From Gammaproteobacteria bacterium (GTDB taxonomy: Bacteria; Pseudomonadota; Gammaproteobacteria; JAJDYQ01), in the NCBI GenBank assembly GCA_028289815.1, contig JAPYNQ010000020.1:1-64000 (forward strand): 64,000 nucleotides of DNA, given 5' to 3'. The notes under the pieces are model-generated. The model did not search any database and was not told where the DNA came from. It saw only the letters and a list, made by a program, of their open reading frames with translations. Below are positions 42,616 through 52,707 of this stretch, piece after piece. Position 1 is the first letter of the stretch; the number at the start of each line of letters is the position of its first letter. A program made the position numbers and the translations under genes.

Positions 42616-43500
42616 ATGGAACTATGTGATTTTCAGATTGGTCTTGACAGGCCTTTTTTCCTGATCGCTGGTCCATGCGTTATTGAGAGTGAGCAGTTGG
42701 CGCTGGATACATCGGGACGATTAAAGGAGATTACCGGGGAGCTTGGAATTAATTTTGTCTATAAGTCTTCTTTTGATAAGGCAAATCGCAGCGCTGCAGG
42801 CAGCTTTCGGGGTTTGGGCATAGAAAGGGGATTGAATATACTGGATAAGGTAAAGCAGCAGATTGATGTACCGGTACTCACCGATGTACATGAAGATACG
42901 CCGTTGCAGGAAGTCGCCTGTATTGTTGATGTGTTGCAAACTCCGGCGTTTCTGTGCCGCCAGACCAATTTTATTCAGAGTGTTGCCAAGCAGGGGAAAC
43001 CGATCAATATCAAGAAGGGCCAGTTTCTTGCGCCCTGGGATATGGGCAACGTTGTTGATAAAGCCAAGGCTGCTGGTAACGAAGAGATCATGATCTGTGA
43101 GCGTGGTGTATCCTTTGGCTATAATAACCTGATTTCCGATATGCGTGCGCTTGCTGTGATGCGTGCCACAGGTTGCCCGGTTATTTTTGATGCCACGCAC
43201 TCTGTGCAATTACCCGGCGGACATGGTAACTGCTCTGGCGGGCAGCGTGAACATGTGCCGGTTCTGGCGCGAGCAGCAGTAGCAGCAGGTGTTTCCGGGG
43301 TTTTCATGGAAACTCATCCGGACCCGGATAAGGCACTGAGTGATGGTCCGAATGCGTGGCCGTTGGCGGAGATGAAGGCATTGCTTGAGACAATGGTTAT
43401 ACTGGACAGGGCAGTTAAAGCCGGTGGACTGATTGAAACTGCCGGAAGCTGCCGGACAAATGCGAGGACGGACCAGTCCGGTTTACCGAGTGAGCAATAA
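42616..43500 (+). CDS. kdsA: 3-deoxy-D-manno-octulosonate 8-phosphate synthase, metal-dependent class
   Basis: Makes KDO-8-phosphate from arabinose-5-phosphate and phosphoenolpyruvate for the lipopolysaccharide core. The 294 residues have [12 protein letters not shown] with Cys21 where Escherichia coli has Asn, [38 protein letters not shown] and METhpdp-type [14 protein letters not shown]. The cysteine and the PWD and LPGG segments mark the Aquifex-like metal-dependent class. ATG 42616 is preferred over an upstream frame. The usual neighbours pyrG and eno are not adjacent. Confidence 0.96.
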   Translation: MELCDFQIGLDRPFFLIAGPCVIESEQLALDTSGRLKEITGELGINFVYKSSFDKANRSAAGSFRGLGIERGLNILDKVKQQIDVPVLTDVHEDTPLQEVACIVDVLQTPAFLCRQTNFIQSVAKQGKPINIKKGQFLAPWDMGNVVDKAKAAGNEEIMICERGVSFGYNNLISDMRALAVMRATGCPVIFDATHSVQLPGGHGNCSGGQREHVPVLARAAVAAGVSGVFMETHPDPDKALSDGPNAWPLAEMKALLETMVILDRAVKAGGLIETAGSCRTNARTDQSGLPSEQ

Positions 43501-43544
43501 AGCGGAATGGTGCTTTGCCGGATGCCTGTTGCGGCGATATTTGT

Positions 43545-44030
43545 ATGTACGATATTCGTAAAATTCTGCCAAGCCTGGTGATGGTGCTTTATAGTCAGGT
43601 TGGTTTTGCCGAGACTTGCCTGGATGGTTTTGAATTAACTGCTATTGTCGTTCTTGAAAACGATATCAGACAGTCAGTTGCATCTTATGCTTGTCATATG
43701 GTTCATCCGAGACATGAGTTGACTTATGAGCTGTACGATCAGCTTCGCCAACGCTGGGGTAGGCAACGCTTCAAGCAGCGCATAATCCGGGATCGGGTTT
43801 ACAGGCGTATTTACAGCAATGAATGGCGGGCTAAAATTGATGAATGGCGGCGAGTGATAGCAACAAACGAAGGCAGGTTGTTCAAGCCTGAAATAAACGC
43901 ATGCCAAGATCTGAGATTGGAAATATTGAAGCATATCGGTAGCTGGAAGGCACTATTTATGGATGCAGCCCGCAAGGCTGCTGGTGAGGCTTATGATCCG
44001 TTGCGCTGTACGGTCGTTGAAGCCAAATAG
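43545..44030 (+). CDS. secreted hypothetical protein
   Basis: 161 residues. An N-terminal signal peptide (MYDIRKILPSLVMVLYSQVG, then FAE) probably leads to export. The mature part is helical and charged, with four cysteines that could form two disulfides (ETCLDGF, SYACH, NACQDL, LRCTV) and an arginine-rich centre (RQRWGRQRFKQRI). ATG 43545 is chosen because it puts the signal peptide first. I recognise no family. Confidence 0.6.
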   Translation: MYDIRKILPSLVMVLYSQVGFAETCLDGFELTAIVVLENDIRQSVASYACHMVHPRHELTYELYDQLRQRWGRQRFKQRIIRDRVYRRIYSNEWRAKIDEWRRVIATNEGRLFKPEINACQDLRLEILKHIGSWKALFMDAARKAAGEAYDPLRCTVVEAK

Positions 44031-44379
44031 CTATAGATGGATAGCAATATTACTGCCCTTGCAACAATAGCATAAGGGATCCCCTGAAAATCGCTGTGCA
44101 CTTCTATAGTCGTGGTATGTGGTGTCCGAGGTTCTCATGTATCGTCTATAATACTGTGGCTGCCGGCCTCATACACTTTGCCATGCAGTCGCTCGCTACG
44201 GTTTTGCGAGATCACTGTTGTTTAAAGATTCCGACTGTCAGCAATGTAAGGCGGCGAGGTAAAAAGCAGGTGGTCAGAATTTTGGCGTCGATAATTAAGT
44301 CTTGACTGAATCAATAATTGGCGCCTATCGTGCCAAAACCTGAGTTTGCAGGGGAGATGCCTCTACATAGAACCATTGA
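44031..44379. other. gene-less stretch
   Basis: About 350 bases between the secreted protein and the NYN relic. Nothing is recognised; it is probably decayed DNA. Confidence 0.4.
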
Positions 44380-44960
44380 TAATAGTATGGGCAGCGTATT
44401 TGTCTATTGGGATAGCCCCAATATATTTTATGGGGAGCAAAGAATCGCCGAGATGAGAGAGGTACACCTAATGCTCGCTACCCGACCCGGATACATTTTG
44501 TATCATATTGTTGTGCCTGGCTTGTGCTGATCGCCTGCCTGAAAGAACTCTAATGTTCCGGCCTTGGGCCGCTGGAATTATACCAGATGTGGAATCTTCT
44601 GGAAAATCAAGGCGTGGAAGTCCACCTGCCTGGCCGTGGCTCTACCAACACGGTAAACCGGAGATAACTGAACAATGGTTGCAGCTTAGAATGCCGGAGA
44701 GTACCTTGGACTGAACGGTGACTCCGATATCGTTGTGCTGATTACCGTGATGGGGAAGGTATGTCGAGAGCCGCGACTTTCACAGCACCTTATAACGCAT
44801 GCATAAAAAGACTGGAAGGTCGAAACTCTATCATGGCGGCGCGTATGCAATAAACGCATGCGTCTGTGGATGGAAGAACATTGGGTCTTTGTCTCGCTGG
44901 ATGACTACTACGGGGCGATTATTTTCAAGGAGACCTCTTCTCCCGGGCATGATTCTACCG
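44380..44960 (+). pseudogene. NYN-domain (PIN-like nuclease) protein, broken
   Basis: Scattered frames give, in order, VFVYWDSPNIFYGEQR (the N-terminal Asp/Asn motif), YQMWNLLENQGVEVHLPGRG, EQWLQLRMPESTLD, GDSDIVVLITVMG, WKVETLSWRRVCNKRMRLW and VFVSLDDYYGAIIF. The same order occurs in LabA/DUF88-type NYN proteins, thought to be ribonucleases. At least four frame changes and stops are needed, so the gene is long dead. Confidence 0.7.
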
Positions 44961-45131
44961 TGGCATGCGACCCGGCACCATTGTTGGATTTGTCTCAATG
45001 GCCATAGGCCATCGTTGGTAATTATTCCGGAAAATCGCCACACGAGCAATATGAAAACTCTGGACTGGTCTGTTCACGCCATATACGGGTTTTAATCCCC
45101 GATTTTTATAATGCAGTCCCCATAAAGGGTA

Positions 45132-45140
45132 TGCTAAAAT
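45132..45140 (+). promoter_or_regulatory. extended -10 promoter element ahead of gyrA
   Basis: TGCTAAAAT (45132-45140) is an extended -10 box. The matching -35 region is poor. It lies about 75 bases upstream of the gyrA ATG. Another AT-rich box, TTTATAAT, lies at about 45106-45112. Confidence 0.35.
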
Positions 45141-45213
45141 TGGCCGTTTAAAGGGCGCTTGGTGTCGCTTTTATCAAATATGCTTGATAAGGAAACTGTT
45201 TTTGCGAAATTCC

Positions 45214-47775
45214 ATGGTTGATTTTGCCAAAGAAATTCTCCCGGTAAATCTCGAAGACGAAATGCGTCAGTCCTATCTGGACTATGCGATGTCGGTCATT
45301 GTAGGTCGTGCCCTGCCTGATGTGCGTGACGGGCTGAAGCCGGTACATCGCCGTGTGCTTTATGCCATGAATGAGCTGGGCAATGACTGGAACAAGGCCT
45401 ACAAAAAGTCGGCACGTGTCGTTGGTGACGTGATCGGTAAATATCACCCACATGGTGATTCTGCGGTCTATGACACGATGGTACGTATGGCGCAGTCGTT
45501 CTCCATGCGCTACATGCTGATTGATGGTCAAGGTAACTTTGGCTCGGTTGATGGTGATGCTGCAGCCGCTATGCGTTATACCGAAGTACGTATGGCGAAA
45601 ATCGCTCATGAGCTACTATCGGACCTGGAAAGAGAAACCGTTGATTTTGTGCCTAACTATGACGGTTCGGAGAAAGAACCGGCTATTCTGCCATCCAGAG
45701 TACCTAATCTTCTGGTTAATGGTTCTTCGGGTATTGCTGTGGGCATGGCAACCAATATCCCACCGCATTGCCTCACAGAGGTCGTTGATGGCTGTATCGC
45801 ACTTATTGACAATCCCAAGCTCACGGTTGACGAGCTGCTGGAAATCATACCTGGTCCGGATTTCCCAACGGCCGGACTGATTTATGGTGCCAATGGTATT
45901 CGCCAGGCGTATGTGACAGGTCGCGGGCGTGTCTATATGCGGGCCCGCACAGAGGTTGAGGAGGACAGTTCAGGCAAGCAGACGATTGTAGTGACCGAGC
46001 TGCCTTATCAGGTCAATAAGGCACGTTTGCTGGAGAAAATCGCCGAACTGGCCAAGGAAAAAAAGGTTGAAGGTATTACTGCACTGCGTGATGAGTCCGA
46101 CAGGGATGGTATGCGTGTGGTGATTGAATTACGCCGAGATGAAGTCTCCGAAGTGGTATTGAACAATCTGTTTCAGCACACCCAGCTGCAAAGTGTATTT
46201 GGTGTCAATATGGTCGTGCTGATGGATGGTCAGCCCAGGCTGGTGTCCCTTATTGACATACTGTCGGCCTTTATCCGGCACCGTCGTGAGGTGGTTACCC
46301 GCAGAACCATATTCGATTTACGCAAGGCGCGTGAGCGCGCACACATTCTGGAGGGATTAGCCGTCGCGCTGGAAAATATCAATGAGGTTATTGCGCTGAT
46401 CAGAGCATCCTCAAGCCCGTCTGAGGCGCGCGAGCGCCTGATGGGCAAGTCCTGGCGGTCCGAAGTAGTTGTGAAGATGCTCAAGGCGGTGGACGTTAAT
46501 GCCACGCGCCCGGAACAACTACCTCATGAATTTGGTTTGATTGATGGGGGATATCGCCTATTCAGGAATCAGGCTCAGGCTATTCTTGATATGCGCCTGC
46601 AAAAATTGACTGGCTTGGAAAAAACCAGAATTCTGACGGAATATCAGGAACTTCTGGATAGAATTAAAGAGCTGCTGGAAATCCTTGCTGATGCCGATCA
46701 GCTTATGATAGTGATTCGTGGTGAGCTGGTTGAGGTCCGTGAAAAATATGGTGATGGGCGCCGTACCGAGATTATTGAAGATCGTCTGAACTTAAGTCTG
46801 GAGGACCTGATTACTGAGGAAGATGTGGTCGTTACATTGTCGCATGCGGGTTACGCAAAGTCTCAGCCATTAACGACCTATGCGGCGCAACGTCGTGGAG
46901 GCAAAGGCAAGACAGCGACCAGTGTTAAACAGGGTGACTATATCGATAAACTGTTTGTTGCCAGTACACATGATACTATCCTGTGCTTTTCCAGCCGTGG
47001 CAAGGTTTATTGGCTCAAGGTTTTTGAATTACCGCATGCGAGCCGCGCTGCCAGAGGGAAGCCGATTGTCAATTTGCTGCCTCTGGAAGAAGATGAGCGG
47101 ATTAACGCTATCCTGCCAATTCGTGAGTATTCCGGGGATAGCTATGTGTTTATGGCAACCGGTAAGGGCCTGGTGAAAAAGACATCTCTTATGGAATTCT
47201 CGCGACCACGTTCCAACGGTAAAATCGCACTGGAGATTGTTGATGGTGACCGGCTTATAGATGTGGCTGTAACCGATGGTAACCGTGAAATCATGCTGCT
47301 TACCAGTGCAGGCAAAGCAATCCGTTTCAAGGAAGACGATGTACGGCCAATGGGGCGTGCGGCGCGCGGTGTTCGTGGCATCAGAATTCCCGAAGATCAT
47401 GAGGTCAATGCGCTGATTATCTGTGATAAGGGAGATATCTTGACTGCGACCGAGAACGGTTATGGTAAGCGTACCCTTGTTACAGATTACCCTTTACGGA
47501 ACCGTGCCGGACAGGGAGTTCTTTCGATTCAGTGTAATGAGCGTAATGGTAAGGCGATTGGGGCACTGCAGGTCGAGGAGAATGACGAAATTATGATGAT
47601 TAGCAGCGGCGGGGCGCTGGTCCGAATACGGACTGATGAGATTCCCCGGACCGGTCGCAATACCCTGGGTGTGACCTTGATACGCCTGGGTGAGGAGGAG
47701 ATGCTTGTTGGCCTGGAGAAGGTAGATTCTCTGGACGATGGTGACGCAGCCGATATGAAATCTGACGAGGTATAA
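45214..47775 (+). CDS. gyrA: DNA gyrase subunit A
   Basis: The breakage-reunion subunit of gyrase, which supercoils DNA. The 853 residues include catalytic Tyr122 in MRYTEVRM. The quinolone pocket is [12 protein letters not shown] with Ser83 and Asp87, the susceptible state. The coiled-coil gate follows, then the C-terminal beta-pinwheel with the GyrA box QRRGGKG (QRRGGKGK at ~560). ATG 45214 matches the usual start; an in-frame TTG ten codons upstream is possible. serC follows after 6 bases. Confidence 0.97.
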   Translation: MVDFAKEILPVNLEDEMRQSYLDYAMSVIVGRALPDVRDGLKPVHRRVLYAMNELGNDWNKAYKKSARVVGDVIGKYHPHGDSAVYDTMVRMAQSFSMRYMLIDGQGNFGSVDGDAAAAMRYTEVRMAKIAHELLSDLERETVDFVPNYDGSEKEPAILPSRVPNLLVNGSSGIAVGMATNIPPHCLTEVVDGCIALIDNPKLTVDELLEIIPGPDFPTAGLIYGANGIRQAYVTGRGRVYMRARTEVEEDSSGKQTIVVTELPYQVNKARLLEKIAELAKEKKVEGITALRDESDRDGMRVVIELRRDEVSEVVLNNLFQHTQLQSVFGVNMVVLMDGQPRLVSLIDILSAFIRHRREVVTRRTIFDLRKARERAHILEGLAVALENINEVIALIRASSSPSEARERLMGKSWRSEVVVKMLKAVDVNATRPEQLPHEFGLIDGGYRLFRNQAQAILDMRLQKLTGLEKTRILTEYQELLDRIKELLEILADADQLMIVIRGELVEVREKYGDGRRTEIIEDRLNLSLEDLITEEDVVVTLSHAGYAKSQPLTTYAAQRRGGKGKTATSVKQGDYIDKLFVASTHDTILCFSSRGKVYWLKVFELPHASRAARGKPIVNLLPLEEDERINAILPIREYSGDSYVFMATGKGLVKKTSLMEFSRPRSNGKIALEIVDGDRLIDVAVTDGNREIMLLTSAGKAIRFKEDDVRPMGRAARGVRGIRIPEDHEVNALIICDKGDILTATENGYGKRTLVTDYPLRNRAGQGVLSIQCNERNGKAIGALQVEENDEIMMISSGGALVRIRTDEIPRTGRNTLGVTLIRLGEEEMLVGLEKVDSLDDGDAADMKSDEV

Positions 47776-47781
47776 TCTGCC

Positions 47782-48864
47782 ATGAACAAGGTATATAACT
47801 TTAGCGCTGGGCCGGCTATGCTGCCCGCTGCGGTGATTGAAAGAGCACAGGCTGAAATGTCGGACTGGAACGATTCCGGTATGTCAGTCATGGAAATGAG
47901 TCATCGCGGAAGCGAATTTATGAGCATTGCAGGGCATGCGGAACAGGTTCTGCGCGAGATTATGGAAATTCCTTCCAATTATAGGGTACTTTTTTTGCAG
48001 GGCGGTGCCAGCACACAGTTTGCCGCCGTTCCCATGAATCTGCTTCGTGGTAAGAGCAGCGCCGACTATCTGCTGACCGGTATATGGGGCAAAAAAGCCG
48101 TGGCTGAAGCAAGCCGCTATTGTGATGTCAACCTGGCCGCTGATGCTTCGGAACGGAGTTTTACGGAGATTCCCTCTCCCGAGACCTGGAGTCTGGATGC
48201 CAATGCAGCGTATGTGCATTACACTCCAAATGAGACTATTGGGGGAGTGGAATTTCATTGGGTTCCGGATGTTGGCGATGTACCCTTGGTAGCTGATATG
48301 TCCTCCACGATTCTGTCTCGTCCGATTCCGGTTGAGCGTTATGGAGTGATCTATGCGGGCGCACAGAAAAATATCGGCCCAGCCGGGTTGGCGCTGATCA
48401 TTGTTCGTGAAGATCTGACTGGTGAAGTGGTTGAGGGTACGCCGGCAATGTTGAACTATCAAACGCATGCTGATAATGCTTCCATGTTCAATACCCCACC
48501 AACTTACAGCTGGTATATCGCGGGCCTGGTATTTGACTGGCTCAGGGAACAAGGTGGCTTGCGGGCTATAGCCGAAGTCAACAGGCGTAAGGCGGATAAA
48601 CTGTATAAGGCTATTGACGAGTCCGATTTCTATTCCAGTCCGGTGCGTGCGGACTGCCGTTCCTGGATGAATGTGCCTTTTACTGTTGCTGATGGTAGCC
48701 TGGATGCTGCCTTCCTGGCTGGGACGAGGCAGGCCGGACTGCTGGCATTAAAAGGACATCGTTCGGTCGGTGGTATGCGTGCGAGCATCTATAATGCCAT
48801 GCCGGAGAAAGGGGTAGATACGCTGGTGGATTTCATGAAAGAGTTTGAGAGTAGCAATGGCTAA
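47782..48864 (+). CDS. serC: phosphoserine aminotransferase
   Basis: A PLP enzyme that converts 3-phosphohydroxypyruvate to phosphoserine and also acts in pyridoxal phosphate synthesis. The 360 residues show YNFSAGPAMLPAAVIE at the start, FLQGGASTQFAAVP, YVHYTPNETIGGVEF, the PLP lysine in YAGAQKNIGPAG, and LKGHRSVGGMRASIYNAMP at the end. The adjacent serA is destroyed, so its partner in serine synthesis is lost here. Retention may reflect the vitamin B6 role. Confidence 0.96.
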   Translation: MNKVYNFSAGPAMLPAAVIERAQAEMSDWNDSGMSVMEMSHRGSEFMSIAGHAEQVLREIMEIPSNYRVLFLQGGASTQFAAVPMNLLRGKSSADYLLTGIWGKKAVAEASRYCDVNLAADASERSFTEIPSPETWSLDANAAYVHYTPNETIGGVEFHWVPDVGDVPLVADMSSTILSRPIPVERYGVIYAGAQKNIGPAGLALIIVREDLTGEVVEGTPAMLNYQTHADNASMFNTPPTYSWYIAGLVFDWLREQGGLRAIAEVNRRKADKLYKAIDESDFYSSPVRADCRSWMNVPFTVADGSLDAAFLAGTRQAGLLALKGHRSVGGMRASIYNAMPEKGVDTLVDFMKEFESSNG

Positions 48865-49108
48865 ATCAATACTGCTGGAGCCCCTGTAAATCATTTAGAG
48901 AGTCAGACACTATGCAAAAGAAAAAATCAGCGATCAGCTGACCAATCTCTATACAAGTAGTTATCGACAACCAACTCCACATCTGCCAGCAGGTCGAAAG
49001 GATTGAAGGCAATTTGGACAAACACCGGGAACAGGATAGTGGTTAGTCTGGCTGGATGCCTGATTTATACCAAGGACAATGATGACATGGGAAATGAACC
49101 GAACCAAA

Positions 49109-49562
49109 ATGTTTAAGATACTGACATTAAATAGCATTTCTGTGGCGGGACTCGACCGGTTACCACGTGACCATTACCAGATTTTGTCTGAAACCCAACA
49201 TCCTGCTGCGATCATTCAGGACACATGACATGGAAATCCCCAGCATCCTGAAGGTGATCGGTCGTGCCGGTGCCGGAGTGAACAATATTCCGGTTGAAGC
49301 CATGAGTGAGTGCGGCATTACTGTAAAGCTGCCACGAATAGCGGGCAGCCATCGCCTCGCCGTTGTGAACTCCAATGTTCCTGACATGGTCGGCAGGATT
49401 GCTCACTGCCTGGGTGAGACTAACCACAATATTACACACATGGTGAATGAGTCGCGCAAAGATATCGCTTATACATTGATGGATATTGACGCGGCGGCTC
49501 CGCAGGAGCTTATTGATACCATCTGCAGTATTGATGGCGTCTTGTCAGCCAAGGCACTTTAG
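49109..49562 (+). pseudogene. serA: D-3-phosphoglycerate dehydrogenase with catalytic core deleted
   Basis: ATG 49109 begins MFKILTLNSISVAGLDRLPR and runs to a TGA near 49230. One frame over, HDMEIPSILKVIGRAGAGVN and NIPVEAMSECGIT continue the substrate domain. These then join directly to SHRLAVVNSNVPDMVGRIA, the C-terminal ACT domain. About 230-250 codons with the NAD-binding core and active site are gone. A frameshift plus an internal deletion make it inactive. The location after serC is as in intact clusters. Confidence 0.84.
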
Positions 49563-49604
49563 TCGCTTGTCAGGGTCCCGCTTTTATACAGTCTTTAGTC
49601 ACCC

Positions 49605-50699
49605 ATGGTAAACAACGAAAAAGAGCAGCTCAGTTCAATTCGACGGGAAATTGATGATCTGGATATCCGAATCCAAGAATTAATTTCACGCAGGTCCGAG
49701 TGCGCAAGAGAGATTGCCCAGATAAAGCGGGCGTCCAATCCAGAGCTTGTCAATTTTTATCGACCGGAGCGTGAGGCCGAAGTATTAAGAGGCGTAAAAG
49801 CCAGAAATAAAGGTCCGTTGGATGATGAAGTGATTGTTACAATTTTTCGTCAGATTATGTCGGCTTCTCTGGCGCTCCAACTGCCGTTACGGGTCGCGTA
49901 TCTGGGGCCGGAGGGAACCTATACCCATGCTGCCGCCTTGAAGCAGTTTGGTTCTTCAATCAAGCTGATCGCACTGGCAGCCATTGATGAGATTTTTCAT
50001 GAAGTAGAATCTGGAAATATTTCTTATGGTATTGTTCCTGTTGAAAATTCTACTGAAGGAATAGTCAATCATACGCTCGATATGTTCCTCGATTCGACAT
50101 TGAATATCTGCGGAGAAGTGTCCTTGAGAATTCACCATCACCTACTCTCTAATGAAGGGAACCTTAGTCAAGTGAGTACGGTATTCGGCCATCCGCAGGC
50201 GCTGGCCCAATGTCGCCGGTGGTTAAATACCAATCTCCCTGATATTGCACAGGTTGCAGCCTCAAGTAACGCAGAGGCCGCCGATATTGCTGTAAAAACC
50301 CCGGGGGCAGCTGCCACCGCCTCCGAATCGGCAGCAGCCCTATATCATCTGCAATTTCTGGCCAGAAATATTGAAGACGATCCAAACAACACTACCCGTT
50401 TTTTCCTCATCGGAAAACAGCAAACAAAACCGAGTGGTAACGACAAGACATCGCTGCTGCTTTCAACAGCCAATCGTCCCGGCGCGTTATATGCCATGCT
50501 GTCACCGATTGCTGAAAATGGTGTGAGCATGACAAGAATTGAGTCGCGTCCATCCCGGCGTGTGGCTTGGGACTATGTATTCTTTGTCGATGTCGAGGGG
50601 CATCAAACAGATACAGATATCTCAAAGGTTTTGTCTGAATTGCGGGACAGCCACTTTCTGGTTAGAGTGTTGGGTTCTTACCCGGTCAGCGTACCATAG
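49605..50699 (+). CDS. pheA: chorismate mutase/prephenate dehydratase (P-protein)
   Basis: A bifunctional enzyme of phenylalanine synthesis, 364 residues. The N-terminal AroQ chorismate mutase (~8-90: IRREIDDLDIRIQELISRRS, then EREAEVLRG) is followed by prephenate dehydratase (~95-270: VAYLGPEGTYTHAAALKQFG, IVPVENSTEGIVNHTLDM, NNTTRFFLIG with the catalytic Thr). The C-terminal ACT domain for feedback by phenylalanine has GALYAMLSPIAENGVSMTRI and ESRPSR. hisC follows after 2 bases. Confidence 0.96.
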   Translation: MVNNEKEQLSSIRREIDDLDIRIQELISRRSECAREIAQIKRASNPELVNFYRPEREAEVLRGVKARNKGPLDDEVIVTIFRQIMSASLALQLPLRVAYLGPEGTYTHAAALKQFGSSIKLIALAAIDEIFHEVESGNISYGIVPVENSTEGIVNHTLDMFLDSTLNICGEVSLRIHHHLLSNEGNLSQVSTVFGHPQALAQCRRWLNTNLPDIAQVAASSNAEAADIAVKTPGAAATASESAAALYHLQFLARNIEDDPNNTTRFFLIGKQQTKPSGNDKTSLLLSTANRPGALYAMLSPIAENGVSMTRIESRPSRRVAWDYVFFVDVEGHQTDTDISKVLSELRDSHFLVRVLGSYPVSVP

Positions 50700-50701
50700 C
50701 C

Positions 50702-51811
50702 ATGCCGCTCATTGATTTAACTGCCCCCGGCATTGACGGGCTAAAGCCATACCAATTCGGAAAATCAATTGAAAAATTGCAACACGAATCGGGTATCACT
50801 GATGCCATCAAGCTGGCATCCAATGAAAATCCATTTGGTCCCAGCCCGAAAGCACTGGCTGCCACCGTCGCAAAGCTTGGCGAAATCTCCTTCTATCCGG
50901 ATGGTAGTGGTTGTGCGTTGCGCACAGCATTGGGGGAATATCATGGTTTGGATGCTGATTTTATTACTATCGGTAATGGTTCAAATGAAATCCTGGAGCT
51001 GGTTGCGCGATTGTTCCTGATGCCGGGGACGCAGGCGATGTTCCCGCAACATGCATTTGCGGTTTATCCGATAGTTACGCAGGCGGCCGGTGCCGAAGCC
51101 TTGGTCGTGCCGGTCGGCAGGGAAACCTATCGAGTTGAACTCGACAGCATGGTGTCTGCATTGAGTGATCAGGTACGCGTATTGTTTCTGGCAAATCCCA
51201 ACAATCCGACTGGAACCTGGCTAACGGCAACCGAACTGTATGGTTTTATTTCCCGGATTCCACCACGAGTCATTATTGTACTTGACGAAGCCTATTTTGA
51301 GTATGTTGAAAAAGAGGGTTATGAGTCTGCGATACGATGGATTGCGGATTTTCCCAATCTGCTGGTAACGCGCACATTTTCTAAAATATACGGTTTGGCG
51401 GGCTTTCGTATTGGTTACTCGGTTTCTCAACCTGAGCTGGCAGAACTGTTGAATCGTGTCCGTCAGCCGTTTAATACCAATATGCCAGCTCAGGTAGCGG
51501 CACTGGCCGCGCTGGATGATGATACTCATGTGCAGCAAAGTCGTGAAAAGAACCTTGCTGGCATGCAACAACTAGAGTCTGTATTTAATGATATGGGGCT
51601 ATCCTGGATTCCTTCCGCCGGTAACTTTATCTGTGTGAATTTCAACCGCGAAGCCATGCCGATTTACGATACCTTACTGCGCGAGGGAGTCATCGTGCGC
51701 CCGGTTGCCAGCTATGACTTACCGGATTGCCTGCGTGTCACAATAGGCTCTGAATCCGAAAACAAACGCTTTGCCGGGGCATTAAAAAAAGCGATGCAGG
51801 CTATTTTTTGA
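50702..51811 (+). CDS. hisC: histidinol-phosphate/aromatic aminotransferase
   Basis: A PLP-dependent class I aminotransferase, 369 residues. It has LASNENPFGPSPKAL, GNGSNEILELVARLFL, FLANPNNPTGTW, VLDEAYFEY and the PLP lysine in TRTFSKIYGLAGFRIGY. Its setting between pheA and tyrA suggests it serves aromatic amino acids as well as, or instead of, histidine. The stop overlaps the tyrA start as TTGA. Confidence 0.94.
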   Translation: MPLIDLTAPGIDGLKPYQFGKSIEKLQHESGITDAIKLASNENPFGPSPKALAATVAKLGEISFYPDGSGCALRTALGEYHGLDADFITIGNGSNEILELVARLFLMPGTQAMFPQHAFAVYPIVTQAAGAEALVVPVGRETYRVELDSMVSALSDQVRVLFLANPNNPTGTWLTATELYGFISRIPPRVIIVLDEAYFEYVEKEGYESAIRWIADFPNLLVTRTFSKIYGLAGFRIGYSVSQPELAELLNRVRQPFNTNMPAQVAALAALDDDTHVQQSREKNLAGMQQLESVFNDMGLSWIPSAGNFICVNFNREAMPIYDTLLREGVIVRPVASYDLPDCLRVTIGSESENKRFAGALKKAMQAIF

Positions 51812-52695
51812 TTAATCGTTTATGCATTATCGGCGTGGGCCTGATAGGAGGATCGCTGGCCCTTGCCCTGAAGAAATACAGTGCCTGCCAGTATATTATC
51901 GGTTGTGGGCGCAGCATTGAAAATCTGCATAACGCCATTGAGCTCGGCGTGATTGATGATTATCACACCGATCCGGCGGTAGCGGTACAGGGTTGTGATG
52001 TCGTGTTACTGGCTATACCGGTGGGTGGTATGCGTACGGTTATGGCCGCCATTAAGCCCGCCTTGACTGAGAACATGGTAATCACTGATGCTGGCAGTAC
52101 CAAGGGATCGATTATTGAGGGGGCTCGCGAAGTGTTTGGGGATCTGCCTGGAGGCCTGATCCCGGGGCACCCTGTTGCGGGCAATGAAAACAGTGGAGTT
52201 ATTGCGGCCACGGCTGATCTGTATCGAGGATGTCGTGTGATTTTGACTCCGCATGAAAACAGTCATGAAGACGCATTGAACACGGTCACTGCTATGTGGC
52301 GGGCGACCGGGGCTCAAGTGAATTATATGGACGCTGAACTGCATGATCATATACTGGCATCCACCAGTCATCTGCCCCATATGCTGGCATTTTCACTGGT
52401 GCGTGAACTGGTAAACAGCCCGCATCATGATAATATTTTTCGCTATGCGGCGGGGGGGCTTCGTGACTTTACTCGAATTGCGGAAAGTGATCCGGTGATG
52501 TGGCGTGACATATGCTTATCCAACAAGGATGCCATCCTTGCGGCCATTGACCGCTATCGCGATGAGTTGGAGCGGCTGCAACGGGCTATTTGCGAATCTG
52601 ATGCGGATACCATGCACAATATGTTTGCCGAGGCCCACGATGCTCGTGCGCGCTTCAGGTGCCTATTGGATATTCAGGAACAGGATTGCCAGTAA
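51808..52695 (+). CDS. tyrA: prephenate dehydrogenase
   Basis: Oxidatively decarboxylates prephenate to 4-hydroxyphenylpyruvate. The 295-residue, NAD(P)-binding protein has LCIIGVGLIGGSLALAL, DAGSTKGSI, PGHPVAGNENSGV with the catalytic His, and STSHLPHMLAFSLV. The start is TTG overlapping the hisC stop; no ATG lies in frame nearby. It is a monofunctional enzyme without a mutase domain, fitting the bifunctional PheA upstream. aroA follows 12 bases later as a separate gene; in some relatives the two are fused. Confidence 0.95.
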   Translation: MINRLCIIGVGLIGGSLALALKKYSACQYIIGCGRSIENLHNAIELGVIDDYHTDPAVAVQGCDVVLLAIPVGGMRTVMAAIKPALTENMVITDAGSTKGSIIEGAREVFGDLPGGLIPGHPVAGNENSGVIAATADLYRGCRVILTPHENSHEDALNTVTAMWRATGAQVNYMDAELHDHILASTSHLPHMLAFSLVRELVNSPHHDNIFRYAAGGLRDFTRIAESDPVMWRDICLSNKDAILAAIDRYRDELERLQRAICESDADTMHNMFAEAHDARARFRCLLDIQEQDCQ

Positions 52696-52707
52696 GCGGT
52701 TGTCATA

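Noticed and set aside
45148-45609. 153-codon minus-strand frame over gyrA
   Set aside because: Shadow of the gyrA reading frame.
47884-48552. 222-codon minus-strand frame over serC
   Set aside because: Shadow of serC; no family resemblance.
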